Source: Photobacterium pectinilyticum
Lineage (GTDB): Bacteria; Pseudomonadota; Gammaproteobacteria; Enterobacterales; Vibrionaceae
Direction: 5' to 3'
Length of the DNA: 64,000 nucleotides
Assembly: GCF_024357955.1 (NCBI RefSeq)
Contig: NZ_JANEYT010000017.1
Location: forward strand, 1 to 64,000
The notes below the pieces were generated by a model. It was not told the origin of the DNA, made no database searches, and saw only the letters and a program-made list of their open reading frames with translations. Shown here piece by piece: positions 11,473-19,763 of the stretch (position 1 is the stretch's first letter; the number at the start of each line of letters is the position of its first letter). Position numbers and translations under genes: made by a program.

Positions 11473-11667
11473 CTATTTAACTTTGCCATTCTTCTGAATC
11501 TTGCAAATCATCAGTGGCATATACTCAACTTTACCATCGGGCAGGATACAGTCGATCCAAGGGCCAGCAGCTGAAGAGGCTTTTGCACCACCAGAGCTTG
11601 AGTTAGCCATTGCATTACCTGATAAAAATAAGAATGTTGCCATTGCTATAGCAATTACACTTTTCAT
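11473..11667 (-). CDS. Small secreted protein of unknown function (64 aa)
   Basis: Not recognised. It has a clear signal peptide (MKSVIAIAMATFLFLSG then NAMA), giving a mature peptide of about 42 residues with a Ser/Gly/Ala-rich start. Two cysteines (WIDCILPDG and LMICKIQ) could form one disulfide in the periplasm. GAGGTT lies at good distance upstream of the ATG, and the downstream hairpin at 11435-11461 supports a real unit. Monocistronic, convergent with the DUF2057 gene. Confidence 0.65.
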   Translation of the reverse strand: MKSVIAIAMATFLFLSGNAMANSSSGGAKASSAAGPWIDCILPDGKVEYMPLMICKIQKNGKVK

Positions 11668-12376
11668 AATAACCTCAACTTTATTAGATGAATTAGAGTA
11701 AGCCTTCCATTGCTTAAATTCAGATAATTAACTCCGTTGCTTATCTCTCCAATTCAGTTTATGTATAGGATAAGTGAAAGGTCAAAAAAATTTCGAAAAT
11801 TAACCTAAATTTATACAAATAAATAAGTCTGGCGATTTATTTTTGTTTTGTCCTTATAGATCAATCTCTTATGTCTTTGGTTTGTTATCGGTCAAACCTA
11901 TTAAAATAGATATTCTTATTTTTAAGATGTGATTTTTTTTGTCGTTTAAATTTTATTTATTCGTTTATTTAGCTTGACGAGTATTTTTATTAAGTAAATT
12001 AACAAGGAAAAATAATAGTTAATTCATACTCTTTCGGTTGTTAAATAAAGTTTATGAAAACTGCATGTTATTTTGTATTTGGTTTTTCCTTTAAAACACC
12101 AGAGATCCGTTTTTGTCATTAGCGATAGCAGAACCTTAAGGTTTATTAGATCTTGTAACCTTTTCTTTACTGTTTTGCCTGCGGGCATGTGGCTCGACAC
12201 GCTTATGTATGGTCAGGGTTGATAGAATCGCCCCTCCAGGTGAGCTTGCAGCCTATTGAACTACGCTGAAGAGATAAGATTGTAGATTTGCTTAACAATG
12301 ATAGAATATCAGCCATATTTTTTCGCAGTGGTACGCTTTCGGTACTGCTGCTCCTTCATAAACTAGGTAATGTTCA
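11668..12376. other. AT-rich intergenic region upstream of gltX (709 bp)
   Basis: No credible ORF. About 11760-12130 is clearly more AT-rich than neighbouring genes. It holds the palindrome AACCTTAAGGTT at 12132-12143 and a less AT-rich stretch (12180-12260) before gltX. It may carry the gltX leader, an unrecognised small RNA or degraded DNA; I cannot tell which. Confidence 0.4.
12280..12307 (+). promoter_or_regulatory. gltX: Candidate sigma-70 promoter of gltX
   Basis: TTGTAG (12280-12285), 16-bp spacer, TAGAAT (12302-12307), about 70 bp ahead of the ATG. Confidence 0.4.
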
Positions 12377-13801
12377 ATGACGGTTAAAACTCGCTTTGCA
12401 CCGAGCCCAACAGGCTTTTTGCACGTTGGTGGTGCTCGTACGGCTCTTTATTCTTGGTTGTTTGCTAAACATATGGGTGGCGAATTTGTTCTTCGTATCG
12501 AAGATACTGACCTAGAGCGCTCTACACAGGAAGCGATCGACGCCATTCTTGAAGGTATGGAGTGGCTGGGTCTGAATTGGGATGAGGGGCCTTACTACCA
12601 GACCAAACGTTTTGATCGTTACAACCAGCTTATTGATCAGTTGATGGCTGAAGACAAGGCGTATAAGTGTTACTGCCCGAAAGAGTTACTAGACGAACTT
12701 CGTGAAGAGCAGATGGCGGCAGGTGTAAAACCTCGCTACGATGCAAATCATCCAAAAATTGTCGCGGCAAATGCTGCAGCAACGGAAGACTCGCCATTTG
12801 TTATCCGTTTCCGTAACCCGAAAGAGGGAACGGTAGTATTTGATGACCACGTTCGTGGCCGTATTGAAATTGCTAACAGCGAACTGGATGATCTTATCAT
12901 TCGCCGTACCGATGGCAGCCCAACCTACAACTTCTGTGTGGTTGTTGATGACTGGGATATGGGTATTACTCAAGTTGTACGTGGTGAAGATCACATCAAC
13001 AACACGCCTCGTCAGATCAACATCTATGAAGCGCTTGGTGCACCGGTACCAGAGTTTGCTCACTGTGCAATGATCCTGGGTGATGACGGTGCCAAGCTTT
13101 CTAAGCGCCATGGTGCGGTAAGCGTGATGCAATACCGTGATGAAGGTTACTTGCCTCAGGCCCTTCTGAACTACTTGGTTCGCCTGGGTTGGTCTCACGG
13201 TGATCAGGAAATCTTCTCGCTGGAAGAGATGATCAAGCTATTTAGCCTCGATTCAATCAGTAAGTCTGCCTCTGCATTCAATACCGACAAACTGTTGTGG
13301 TTGAATAACCACTACATCAAGACGGCTGAACCAGAGTACGTTGCAGAGTATCTGCAGTGGCATTTGGATCAAAAAGAAATTGCTATTACAGACGGCCCAG
13401 CAATCACTGACGTGATTAAGTTGGTGGGTGAGCGTTGTAATACGCTGATTGAATTAGCTGAGCAGTCACGTTACTTCTACCAGGACTTCAGCGAGTTTGA
13501 AGCTGGTGCTGCGAAGAAGCACCTACGCCCAGTTGCTAAAGGTGCGCTTGAACTGGCGCTGGCAAAAGTTCAAGCACTTGAAGAGTGGACGACTGAAAAC
13601 CTTCACAATGTGATTAAAGAAACCTGTGAAGAGTTGGAACTTGGTATGGGTAAAGTGGGTATGCCATTACGCGTATCGGTTACCGGTCAAGGCCAGTCAC
13701 CATCTGTTGATGCCGTTATGCAGTTGATTGGTAAAGAGCGCGTTGCGGCTCGTATCAAGATGGCACTGGCATTTATCGCAGAGCGTGAAGCAAACAGCTA
13801 A
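12377..13801 (+). CDS. gltX: Glutamyl-tRNA synthetase
   Basis: Class I aminoacyl-tRNA synthetase that charges tRNA-Glu with glutamate in the cytoplasm. 474 residues, standard. The Rossmann catalytic core begins with the HIGH-equivalent motif in [18 protein letters not shown] (residues 6-23). The KMSKS-equivalent is KLSKRHG at about residue 240. The C-terminal half is the alpha-helical anticodon-binding domain. Monocistronic, with its own terminator and the tRNA-Ala gene next. Confidence 0.98.
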   Translation: MTVKTRFAPSPTGFLHVGGARTALYSWLFAKHMGGEFVLRIEDTDLERSTQEAIDAILEGMEWLGLNWDEGPYYQTKRFDRYNQLIDQLMAEDKAYKCYCPKELLDELREEQMAAGVKPRYDANHPKIVAANAAATEDSPFVIRFRNPKEGTVVFDDHVRGRIEIANSELDDLIIRRTDGSPTYNFCVVVDDWDMGITQVVRGEDHINNTPRQINIYEALGAPVPEFAHCAMILGDDGAKLSKRHGAVSVMQYRDEGYLPQALLNYLVRLGWSHGDQEIFSLEEMIKLFSLDSISKSASAFNTDKLLWLNNHYIKTAEPEYVAEYLQWHLDQKEIAITDGPAITDVIKLVGERCNTLIELAEQSRYFYQDFSEFEAGAAKKHLRPVAKGALELALAKVQALEEWTTENLHNVIKETCEELELGMGKVGMPLRVSVTGQGQSPSVDAVMQLIGKERVAARIKMALAFIAEREANS

Positions 13802-13825
13802 GCTTATTTTTCTGTCACAAAGATT

Positions 13826-13857
13826 AAACGGAAGGGTTATGGCCTTTCCGTTTTTCT
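13826..13857 (+). terminator. Rho-independent terminator of gltX
   Basis: AAACGGAAGGG pairs with CCTTTCCGTTT (11 bp with one G-T, 6-base loop), then a T run. Confidence 0.88.
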
Positions 13858-13950
13858 TTGTGCCGAATGGGTTAGTTATGGCTATAAGAAATTTGGTGTG
13901 ACAAAAATCACGAAACCATGATTGAAGTGACAAACTCCCAAATGCATCTA

Positions 13951-13979
13951 TTGACATGATTTAACTAAGTTTTTATTAT
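13951..13979 (+). promoter_or_regulatory. Sigma-70 promoter of tRNA-Ala
   Basis: Consensus TTGACA (13951-13956), 17-bp spacer, TATTAT (13974-13979), 14 bp ahead of the tRNA. This is near-ideal, as expected for a stable RNA. Confidence 0.85.
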
Positions 13980-13993
13980 CAATTCCACAATTT

Positions 13994-14069
13994 GGGGCTA
14001 TAGCTCAGCTGGGAGAGCGCTTCGCTGGCAGCGAAGAGGTCTGCGGTTCGATCCCGCATAGCTCCACCA
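13994..14069 (+). tRNA. tRNA-Ala (anticodon GGC)
   Basis: Full cloverleaf: acceptor GGGGCTA/TAGCTCC, D arm AGCTCAGCTGGGAGAGC, anticodon stem CTTCG/CGAAG with loop CTGGCAG (GGC at 14027-14029), T arm with GGTTCGATCC, discriminator A and encoded CCA. GGC reads GCC and GCU Ala codons. Confidence 0.97.
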
Positions 14070-14075
14070 AATTTT

Positions 14076-14101
14076 AAAACCTCGCTTAGGCGAGGTTTTT
14101 T
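14076..14101 (+). terminator. Rho-independent terminator after tRNA-Ala
   Basis: AAAACCTCGC pairs perfectly with GCGAGGTTTT around TTAG, followed by Ts. Confidence 0.93.
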
Positions 14102-14130
14102 CGTTTTAAGACTTCTTTGTTACTCCGCTT

Positions 14131-14294
14131 TATACCAACCTGGATAAGTAATTGATCTATGTATTACGCAGGAAAAATGGTTGTTATCAAGGCAGAGATT
14201 GCAGTAACTAGTGGCTCTAATTACAAAATCTCTAACATAGATAGCAGCGATTTTAACCAGTAAAACTGATCAAATACTTATTTAGGTTGGTATT
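14131..14294. mobile_element. MITE-like element, copy B
   Basis: About 164 bp with terminal inverted repeats of about 27 bp. The left end (14131-14157) and the reverse complement of the right end (14268-14294) both run TATACCAACCT..ATAAGTA.TTGATC with few mismatches. There is no coding capacity. The left 75 bp match copy A beside the IS630 remnant at 261-352, so mobilisation by an IS630-type transposase is the natural inference. Confidence 0.7.
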
Positions 14295-14340
14295 ATACCA
14301 ATCTGGATTAGTAGTTGATCTTGGATTTGCACTGGAAAGA
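14295..14340. repeat. MITE-like element, partial copy C
   Basis: Begins where copy B ends: TATACCAATCTGGATTAGTA, then GTTGATC and GCACTGGAAA, matching the first 45 or so bases of copies A and B. The rest is missing, so it is a truncated or nested copy. Confidence 0.6.
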
Positions 14341-14402
14341 GTATGAGTTGGGTAACCTATACATCAGTATTGATTTTACGATGTAAACAACAAGCTAGAA
14401 TG

Positions 14403-14437
14403 AAAAAGGCCCAGCTACGTGATGGTAGCTGGGCCTT
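14403..14437 (-). terminator. Rho-independent terminator of tRNA-Arg
   Basis: AAGGCCCAGCTA (14406-14417) pairs perfectly with TAGCTGGGCCTT (14426-14437). On the minus strand it is followed by TTT. Confidence 0.9.
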
Positions 14438-14443
14438 AGAATA

Positions 14444-14520
14444 TGGCGCTCCCTGCAGGAGTCGAACCTGCGGCCTTCCCCTTAGGAGGGGGACGCTCTA
14501 TCCAGCTGAGCTAAGGGAGC
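14444..14520 (-). tRNA. tRNA-Arg (anticodon CCT)
   Basis: Minus-strand cloverleaf: acceptor GCTCCCT/AGGGAGC, D arm GCTCAGCTGGATAGAGC, anticodon stem TCCCC/GGGGA with loop CTCCTAA (CCT, reads AGG), T arm GCAGG TTCGACT CCTGC, discriminator G and encoded CCA. Confidence 0.96.
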
Positions 14521-14543
14521 AACAAGCATTGCTTGATTCCACC

Positions 14544-14549
14544 ATTATA
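14544..14549 (-). promoter_or_regulatory. -10 element of tRNA-Arg
   Basis: Perfect TATAAT on the minus strand 24 bp ahead of the tRNA 5' end; the -35 region is weak. Confidence 0.55.
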
Positions 14550-14581
14550 CAAAAAAATACCAATAAATTAAGTGATTACTA

Positions 14582-15718
14582 CTAATCATCAATCTGTTTG
14601 GTTAGCAAATCACCAGGTTGGATGCTGTTGGCAAGCTCAGCTTGCTCAACGCTTAGCTCTGCTGACTTCTCGTAAACCCGATCTACCACCAGAGTGATAT
14701 CAGTTTGGACCATACGGTTTCTTGGGATCCCGTTCTGATCAATAAACCCAGCGCTGTGCCATAGAGCGAGTTGATCACCTTGCTTGACGCCATGCTTGCG
14801 GCCTTGGTTGATATGAACGGTATTACCATGGTTACGCACGACTTCAGGCAAGTTGGTGCGGCAGGCTAGATTGCTTTCAAGATCCAGCATCATGTTCTGA
14901 CTGACTCGCTGTACAGCTTGGCCGTAAGCCGATTGCCAGAAACGTGCACTACCGGTATCGACTTGGCTGGTGCGTGAAAACGGCCAGTTGGCGACTTCAC
15001 GGTATTGGTTCTGCATGAGTATCTCGCCAGTCTTGCCATCAAGTAGCTGAAGCTCGGCAGCAAATTGCCGATTGATTGTATCGCTACGCAAAAGATTCTG
15101 ATCCAAAGTGGATGTAAGATCAGTGATTTGGCCACTGATAATGTATTGGGCGTCATTATCTTCTGCAAGCATGACCATTTGGCTTGGGTAGCCTGGGTTG
15201 ATTTGAACGCGGGTAGTGCCTGAGACCACAAAACTTTGTGAGCGGGTTTCTAGTTGCCGCTTCAATACAGAGGTAAAGTTGTCTCCGAGTTGGTAGATCC
15301 CGCCAAGTGAGGCATGCTGCGGTGAGCGGATATCAAACTCGCCCAGTAGCAAGCCTTTTTTATATTGTACCTTGTGGCAAGTTCTTGCCGAGGGGAATAC
15401 CTCGACTTGTGCCGTTAGGTAAAGGTTGCCGCTTTTCTTATTCGTTTTAGTTACCGTAATTTGACGCAGCTCACTACCACTGAACTGGTAATGTTCACGG
15501 CTGTTTTTGAGGTAGGGCTTAACGCGATTGAAGGAGGAAAGATCGGCACCGGCATAGCGGATCACCTGTAACACGGCATCTTCCAGTGCGCTCTGTCGGG
15601 CTTGATCCTCGCTTTGCAGGACAACGGCTGAGCCGGTAACTTCATACCATGCGGCATTGACTGGCAGGGTAATGACTAACCAGAGACAGCTTAGGGTGAG
15701 GAGGATCTTTTTTCTCAT
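14582..15718 (-). CDS. flgT: Flagellar H-ring protein FlgT
   Basis: Periplasmic protein that, by Vibrio work on the family, builds the H ring around the LP ring and helps place the T ring and stator. It begins with a Sec signal (KKILLTLSCLWLVITLPVNA), followed by WYEVTGSAVVLQSEDQARQSALEDA and a C-terminal domain with GRKHGVKQGDQLALWHS. The ATG at 15718 is chosen because GGAAG lies just upstream; an in-frame GTG three codons earlier (15727) has no ribosome site. 378 residues. Divergent from flgOP. Confidence 0.92.
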   Translation of the reverse strand: MRKKILLTLSCLWLVITLPVNAAWYEVTGSAVVLQSEDQARQSALEDAVLQVIRYAGADLSSFNRVKPYLKNSREHYQFSGSELRQITVTKTNKKSGNLYLTAQVEVFPSARTCHKVQYKKGLLLGEFDIRSPQHASLGGIYQLGDNFTSVLKRQLETRSQSFVVSGTTRVQINPGYPSQMVMLAEDNDAQYIISGQITDLTSTLDQNLLRSDTINRQFAAELQLLDGKTGEILMQNQYREVANWPFSRTSQVDTGSARFWQSAYGQAVQRVSQNMMLDLESNLACRTNLPEVVRNHGNTVHINQGRKHGVKQGDQLALWHSAGFIDQNGIPRNRMVQTDITLVVDRVYEKSAELSVEQAELANSIQPGDLLTKQIDD

Positions 15719-15875
15719 GTCTTCCACTTTAGGTATAATAATTGCTTATCTACTGTAAGTTGAATGCGTACAAGTAGAAGCGAGAGTGCCACTATCGGTA
15801 ACGAGATTGAATGGCGGCTTTCATAGTATTCAAAGGGTAATGCAAAGAGCATTCCCGAATTTTTGACTTTAACAA

Positions 15876-15902
15876 TAAAGTTTTTGTTTGAGCCTACGAT
15901 AA
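15876..15902 (+). promoter_or_regulatory. flgO: Sigma-28 (FliA) promoter of flgOP
   Basis: TAAAGTTT (perfect -35), exactly 11 bp, then TACGATAA (two changes from GCCGATAA). It lies about 45 bp ahead of the flgO ATG. Confidence 0.7.
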
Positions 15903-15946
15903 CAAGCTATGGGTCTGAAGTCTCTTTTCAATTGGAGCTGTAAATT

Positions 15947-16582
15947 ATGAAAAAGTGGGCAATTGTGTTGATGGCAATGTTGGTAACATCATGCGCCTAT
16001 TCTCCCATTTACAACGGTAAAGAACCTTATACAGGTAACCGGCACAGTTTGGATGAGATGCCGCGGCATACCATGGACTTCTTTATTGAGGGGATGGCGA
16101 CCAAACTGATTGAGTCCAACCAATATTTAACTGCTCGCACACCGTTGGCCGTGACATCGTTTGTTGATCTCCAAGACATGGATGAGACCAACTGGCTAGG
16201 CAATACTGTCTCAGAAGGTCTGATTTATCAGATGCAGCAGCGTGGTTATACCGTGGTGGACTATAAGGTCACGGGTGGGATCAAAGTAACCCCTGATGGC
16301 GATTTTGCACTCAGCCGCGATTGGCAGCAATTACCCTCTGAACAACCAGTCGATTACGTGCTGGCTGGGACTATGTTACGCCAATCGGCAGGTGTGCTGG
16401 TAAATGCCCGTATTATCGGTATTCGCTCTCGGGTGGTGATTGCCTCGGCACAGGGCTTCTTGCCGGCAGACCGAATTGGCCGTGATCTTGATAGCTTGAA
16501 CAGAATGCGAATGGATAATGGCTGGATCATCCGCGATGAAACGCTGTCCCACGACAGAAATACCATTGTTATTAAACCTTAG
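15947..16582 (+). CDS. flgO: Flagellar outer membrane lipoprotein FlgO
   Basis: Lipoprotein needed for normal motility and flagellar stability in vibrios. Residues 1-16 are a lipoprotein signal with lipobox VTSC (Cys16). The FlgO domain (FIEGMATKLIESNQYLTARTPLAVTSFVDL) fills the middle. 211 residues. TTGGAG precedes the ATG. flgP follows after 8 bp and must be cotranscribed. Confidence 0.92.
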   Translation: MKKWAIVLMAMLVTSCAYSPIYNGKEPYTGNRHSLDEMPRHTMDFFIEGMATKLIESNQYLTARTPLAVTSFVDLQDMDETNWLGNTVSEGLIYQMQQRGYTVVDYKVTGGIKVTPDGDFALSRDWQQLPSEQPVDYVLAGTMLRQSAGVLVNARIIGIRSRVVIASAQGFLPADRIGRDLDSLNRMRMDNGWIIRDETLSHDRNTIVIKP

Positions 16583-16590
16583 GAGTAGAA

Positions 16591-17016
16591 ATGCGTTATT
16601 GGTATCTGTTGGTTTTATCTTTTCTTGTCGGGTGTCAGCCTTTGGTTGAAACACGCAACACAGATATTATTACAGCAATTGGCTATGCATCGATCAGCGA
16701 GCAATCTGGTAAGAACATAGAAGAGAAACGGATGCGTGCAATGCGGGCATCAAAACTCGACGCCTACCGCGAGCTGACTGAGCAGGTGTACGGGATCCGT
16801 ATTTCTGCCCGTTCCGAGATGGATGACCAACAGTTGAATTTTGAAAGCAATGATAGCTCGGTCGATGGAAGTATCCGTGGAGCTGAGGTGATCCGAAGTT
16901 ATCCGCTGGGCGACAATTATGTGACCGAAATGCAGCTGGATATCAACAGGATGGAGCGATTAAAGGGAAGTGCAGAAATTTATGCTGTTCCCCAAAGCCA
17001 AGAGATCATGTTCTAA
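16591..17016 (+). CDS. flgP: Flagellar outer membrane lipoprotein FlgP
   Basis: LPP20-family lipoprotein that forms or supports an outer-membrane flagellar disk and is needed for motility in vibrios and Campylobacter. The signal ends at lipobox LVGC (Cys15). The body has GYASISEQSG, then EEKRMRAMRASKLDAYRELTEQVYG, the family signature. 141 residues. AGGAG lies ahead of the ATG. Convergent with flgN, only 29 bp away, with no obvious terminator between them. Confidence 0.92.
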   Translation: MRYWYLLVLSFLVGCQPLVETRNTDIITAIGYASISEQSGKNIEEKRMRAMRASKLDAYRELTEQVYGIRISARSEMDDQQLNFESNDSSVDGSIRGAEVIRSYPLGDNYVTEMQLDINRMERLKGSAEIYAVPQSQEIMF

Positions 17017-17045
17017 GCGTGTTCTGCAGACATGATGTATTGGGT

Positions 17046-17474
17046 TTAGGCTTTGAGATCGGTGCCTAGAGTGCGGGTATTCTGGGTGGCCCCTTCGCTG
17101 TTGTAGGTCATTTGGTGCTTGCCGCGGCTTTGTTGCAGCAAGTTGTTGAGCTTGTGGAAGCTGAGCTGGGCACGCATTAGGGCTTCACCATTGACCTCGT
17201 TAGTCGACTGGCAATCATTGGTTTGGGCCTTCAATGACTTAACCGTAGTCGCCAAGTCTCCACCTTCCATAAGCCTTGCTTTGTCTGGGTGAACAGAAAG
17301 CTGATGATCGACCAGTTTGATATTGTTGATTAGCGCCATTTTTTTCTCGGCACACTCAAGGATCTGCTCGGACTGGCGTTCGACAATTGCTTTTTGCTCC
17401 TGTTCAAGCAGGGTAGCCAAAGAGGTAAGGTTCTTCTGTTGCTGTTCAAGAAGTTGCTCTATAGAAGTAGACAT
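17046..17474 (-). CDS. flgN: Flagellar export chaperone FlgN
   Basis: Cytoplasmic chaperone for the hook-filament junction proteins FlgK and FlgL. 142 residues, almost all helical and Gln/Glu/Leu-rich (IEQLLEQQQKNLTSLATLLEQEQKAIVERQ), as in the family. It lies 17 bp after flgM, the standard flgM-flgN arrangement. Similarity in this family is low, so position carries much of the identification. Confidence 0.88.
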   Translation of the reverse strand: MSTSIEQLLEQQQKNLTSLATLLEQEQKAIVERQSEQILECAEKKMALINNIKLVDHQLSVHPDKARLMEGGDLATTVKSLKAQTNDCQSTNEVNGEALMRAQLSFHKLNNLLQQSRGKHQMTYNSEGATQNTRTLGTDLKA

Positions 17475-17491
17475 ACACTCTCATCCGTTCC

Positions 17492-17803
17492 TTAAAGGCC
17501 TTTTAAATCGTCTTCTAGCTTAATCATATTAGCCGCTAATTTATCGGCATCAATAACGTAGGAGCCATTAGCAATGGCTTCTTTGATCGCGTTCACTTTC
17601 TCATTATCAAAGGATTCTTGAGTCGCAAGCTGCTGGTGGATCTGGCCCACAGATTGGCCTTGGCTACTCAGGGAGACAGAATCCGAATCGGTAGCGCTGG
17701 TTTTGGCTTCAGCCGTCGGTTTGCCTTTGCCCGTTTCGGCATGGCTAACATTGCCGCCACTGGTCATTGGCTGGTTAGTACGTATGTTGTTGATAGTAGG
17801 CAT
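17492..17803 (-). CDS. flgM: Anti-sigma-28 factor FlgM
   Basis: Binds and silences FliA until hook completion, then is exported through the flagellar apparatus. 103 residues. The N-terminal half is disordered and Ser/Thr-rich. The C-terminal half carries the FliA-binding helices (NEKVNAIKEAIANGSYVIDADKLAANMI). AGGAG precedes the ATG. It has its own sigma-28 promoter at 17847-17873, giving the feedback loop known in other bacteria. Confidence 0.94.
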   Translation of the reverse strand: MPTINNIRTNQPMTSGGNVSHAETGKGKPTAEAKTSATDSDSVSLSSQGQSVGQIHQQLATQESFDNEKVNAIKEAIANGSYVIDADKLAANMIKLEDDLKGL

Positions 17804-17846
17804 TAGAAACTCCTTGAACGTGCAGTTTGGCTCTATAGCTACTGTA

Positions 17847-17873
17847 TTATCGACAACGATAGCAAAACCTTTA
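17847..17873 (-). promoter_or_regulatory. flgM: Sigma-28 (FliA) promoter of flgM
   Basis: On the minus strand TAAAGGTT (17866-17873), an 11-bp spacer, GTCGATAA (17847-17854): one change from consensus in the -35 box and one in the -10. About 45 bp ahead of flgM. Confidence 0.85.
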
Positions 17874-17921
17874 GGGATTGTACGTAAAATTTCGGTAATT
17901 AATACTTCACCTTTTCGCTAT

Positions 17922-18641
17922 TTAATACCTGACGGTGACTTCACCGACAGCACTCACCACACCGGTTATCACTTTTTTCGAGCGGTTGTTCTGTACGCGG
18001 ATCTGCTCACCCAGCGAACCATCTGAAAGTGCCTTTCCTTCTGTGATAATGGATAGCCCATCATTTCCGGCTTTAATTAGCACCGTATCATTTCGACATA
18101 CCAAGCAGATGTCGCTGGCCAATATGATTTCCCCTAGCCGGACAGGGCGCTTTACTTTAGAACCAATGAGTTGCTCGGGAGCCGAGAACGAGGCACCTCG
18201 CTGCCGTCTTAGTTCAATCTCTTCGACATTGATATCAGCAGCGGTAATGACGCTGCCTCTTGGTAGCGGCGCTTTAGCGACGACCCGGTTGAGGACTTGC
18301 TGGACACGGACCGGAACGTAGATCTGCCAATTTAACGGCTCGCAGCGCACCAGTACCGACACCGTACCGCTGAGTGAGTTGGAGTTGGGAATATCGGTTA
18401 CCAGAGGCTCGGGGCACTCAGGCAGGCGAAGGCGGTTATCGAGGCTAGGGGGGGTGATGGTATAGCGACCGTTGGCTTGCTCGGTTAGGTGAGCGACATG
18501 GTCTTGTGCGGCTTGGCTGATCGCTTCGGGTGCCATGGTGGCGGCCTCCTGGCTGGCCAAAACCGGACGAATACCGCTAAAGAAAAAGAGCTGAAGGCCG
18601 ATAAAACAAATTATATGAATGTTAAGCCACTTGCTAAGCAC
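17922..18641 (-). CDS. flgA: Flagellar P-ring assembly protein FlgA
   Basis: Periplasmic chaperone for FlgI during P-ring assembly. Residues 1-29 are a Sec signal (IICFIGLQLFFFSGIRPVLA). The SAF-type domain (VVAKAPLPRGSVITAADINVEEIELRRQ, then RPVRLGEIILASDI) and the C-terminal IRVQNNRSKKVITGVV stretch are the FlgA hallmarks. 239 residues. Starts with GTG; the ribosome site is weak. Heads flgA-flgM-flgN. Confidence 0.95.
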   Translation of the reverse strand: MLSKWLNIHIICFIGLQLFFFSGIRPVLASQEAATMAPEAISQAAQDHVAHLTEQANGRYTITPPSLDNRLRLPECPEPLVTDIPNSNSLSGTVSVLVRCEPLNWQIYVPVRVQQVLNRVVAKAPLPRGSVITAADINVEEIELRRQRGASFSAPEQLIGSKVKRPVRLGEIILASDICLVCRNDTVLIKAGNDGLSIITEGKALSDGSLGEQIRVQNNRSKKVITGVVSAVGEVTVRY

Positions 18642-18804
18642 GTAATTATCTCTTTAATGTCGCTAGTCACAATGGGATACTGCGTCACACCGTAGGTGTT
18701 TCAGAAAAGCAGTTTTAATTGGCTATGATATGTGATTTAACCACCTGTTTCTCTAGTAAACACGTATCAAATTATAAAAACAAACAACAAGGAGACGTCT
18801 AAAT

Positions 18805-19722
18805 ATGTCGGGGATATTGGATTCGGTGAATCAACGTACCCAACTGGTTGGTCAAAACAGGCTAGAGTTGCTCACTTTCAGGCTTAATCGACGTCAACGT
18901 TACGGGATCAACGTATTTAAAGTTAAGGAAGTGCTTCAGTGCCCGAAACTCACGGTGATGCCCAACCTGCATCCGTTGGTGAAAGGGATTGCCCATATCC
19001 GTGGGCAAACTATTTCCGTTATTGATATGAGCCTGGCAACCGGTGGCCGTCCTATTGACGATCTTGATAACTGCTTTGTGATTATCTCGGAATTCAACCG
19101 TTCGATTCAGGGCTTCCTGGTTTCCTCGGTTGAACGCATTATCAATATGAACTGGGAATCAATCCTTCCTCCGCCGAAGGGCGCGGGTAAGGCCAATTAC
19201 CTGACGGCAGTGACGGAAATCGATAATGAGCTGGTCGAGATCCTCGATGTCGAGAAGATCCTTGATGAAATTTCCCCGGTTAATACCAATATTACCGCAA
19301 CGGTGCTGGAAGAGTTGATTGAAGATCTGCCTGATATCAGAAGGATACTGGTTGCTGATGACTCCAGTGTGGCGCGCAAGCAGGTACAGCGAGCTATTGA
19401 GGCGATCGGTTGCGAGTGTGTTCTGGTCAAAGATGGTAAAGAGGCCATTATTAAGCTGCGCGAAATGGCTCAGGAAGGGGATATCTACAAGCAGTTGTCA
19501 TTGGTGATTTCGGATATAGAGATGCCGGAAATGGATGGCTATACCTTAACTGCAGAAATCCGTAATGATCCTCGACTTAAGGATCTACATGTTATTCTTC
19601 ATACCTCATTGAGTGGGGTCTTTAACCAAGCCATGGTTGAGCGTGTTGGGGCTAACGCCTTTATTCCTAAATTTAATCCTGACGAACTCGGTGCTGCGGT
19701 GAAAGCGGCAATGCCAAAATAA
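18805..19722 (+). CDS. cheV: Chemotaxis coupling/response regulator CheV
   Basis: Couples receptors to CheA through an N-terminal CheW domain (about residues 15-160: LLTFRLNRRQRYGINVFKVKEV, GIAHIRGQTISVIDM). It may damp the array through a C-terminal receiver domain with acidic pocket VADDSS and phospho-acceptor Asp237 in VISDIEMPEMDGY. 305 residues. AAGGAG lies ahead of the ATG. Pairs with cheR immediately upstream of flgB, as in other polar flagellar loci. Confidence 0.95.
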   Translation: MSGILDSVNQRTQLVGQNRLELLTFRLNRRQRYGINVFKVKEVLQCPKLTVMPNLHPLVKGIAHIRGQTISVIDMSLATGGRPIDDLDNCFVIISEFNRSIQGFLVSSVERIINMNWESILPPPKGAGKANYLTAVTEIDNELVEILDVEKILDEISPVNTNITATVLEELIEDLPDIRRILVADDSSVARKQVQRAIEAIGCECVLVKDGKEAIIKLREMAQEGDIYKQLSLVISDIEMPEMDGYTLTAEIRNDPRLKDLHVILHTSLSGVFNQAMVERVGANAFIPKFNPDELGAAVKAAMPK

Positions 19723-19763
19723 AAAGCATACTCGAGCACAGAATAACCATACTAGAGCAGTAG

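Noticed and set aside
14343-14585. 80-codon plus-strand ORF across the tRNA-Arg gene
   Set aside because: It is the antisense reading of tRNA-Arg (the familiar CRSRTCGLPL type of false protein) and its terminator.
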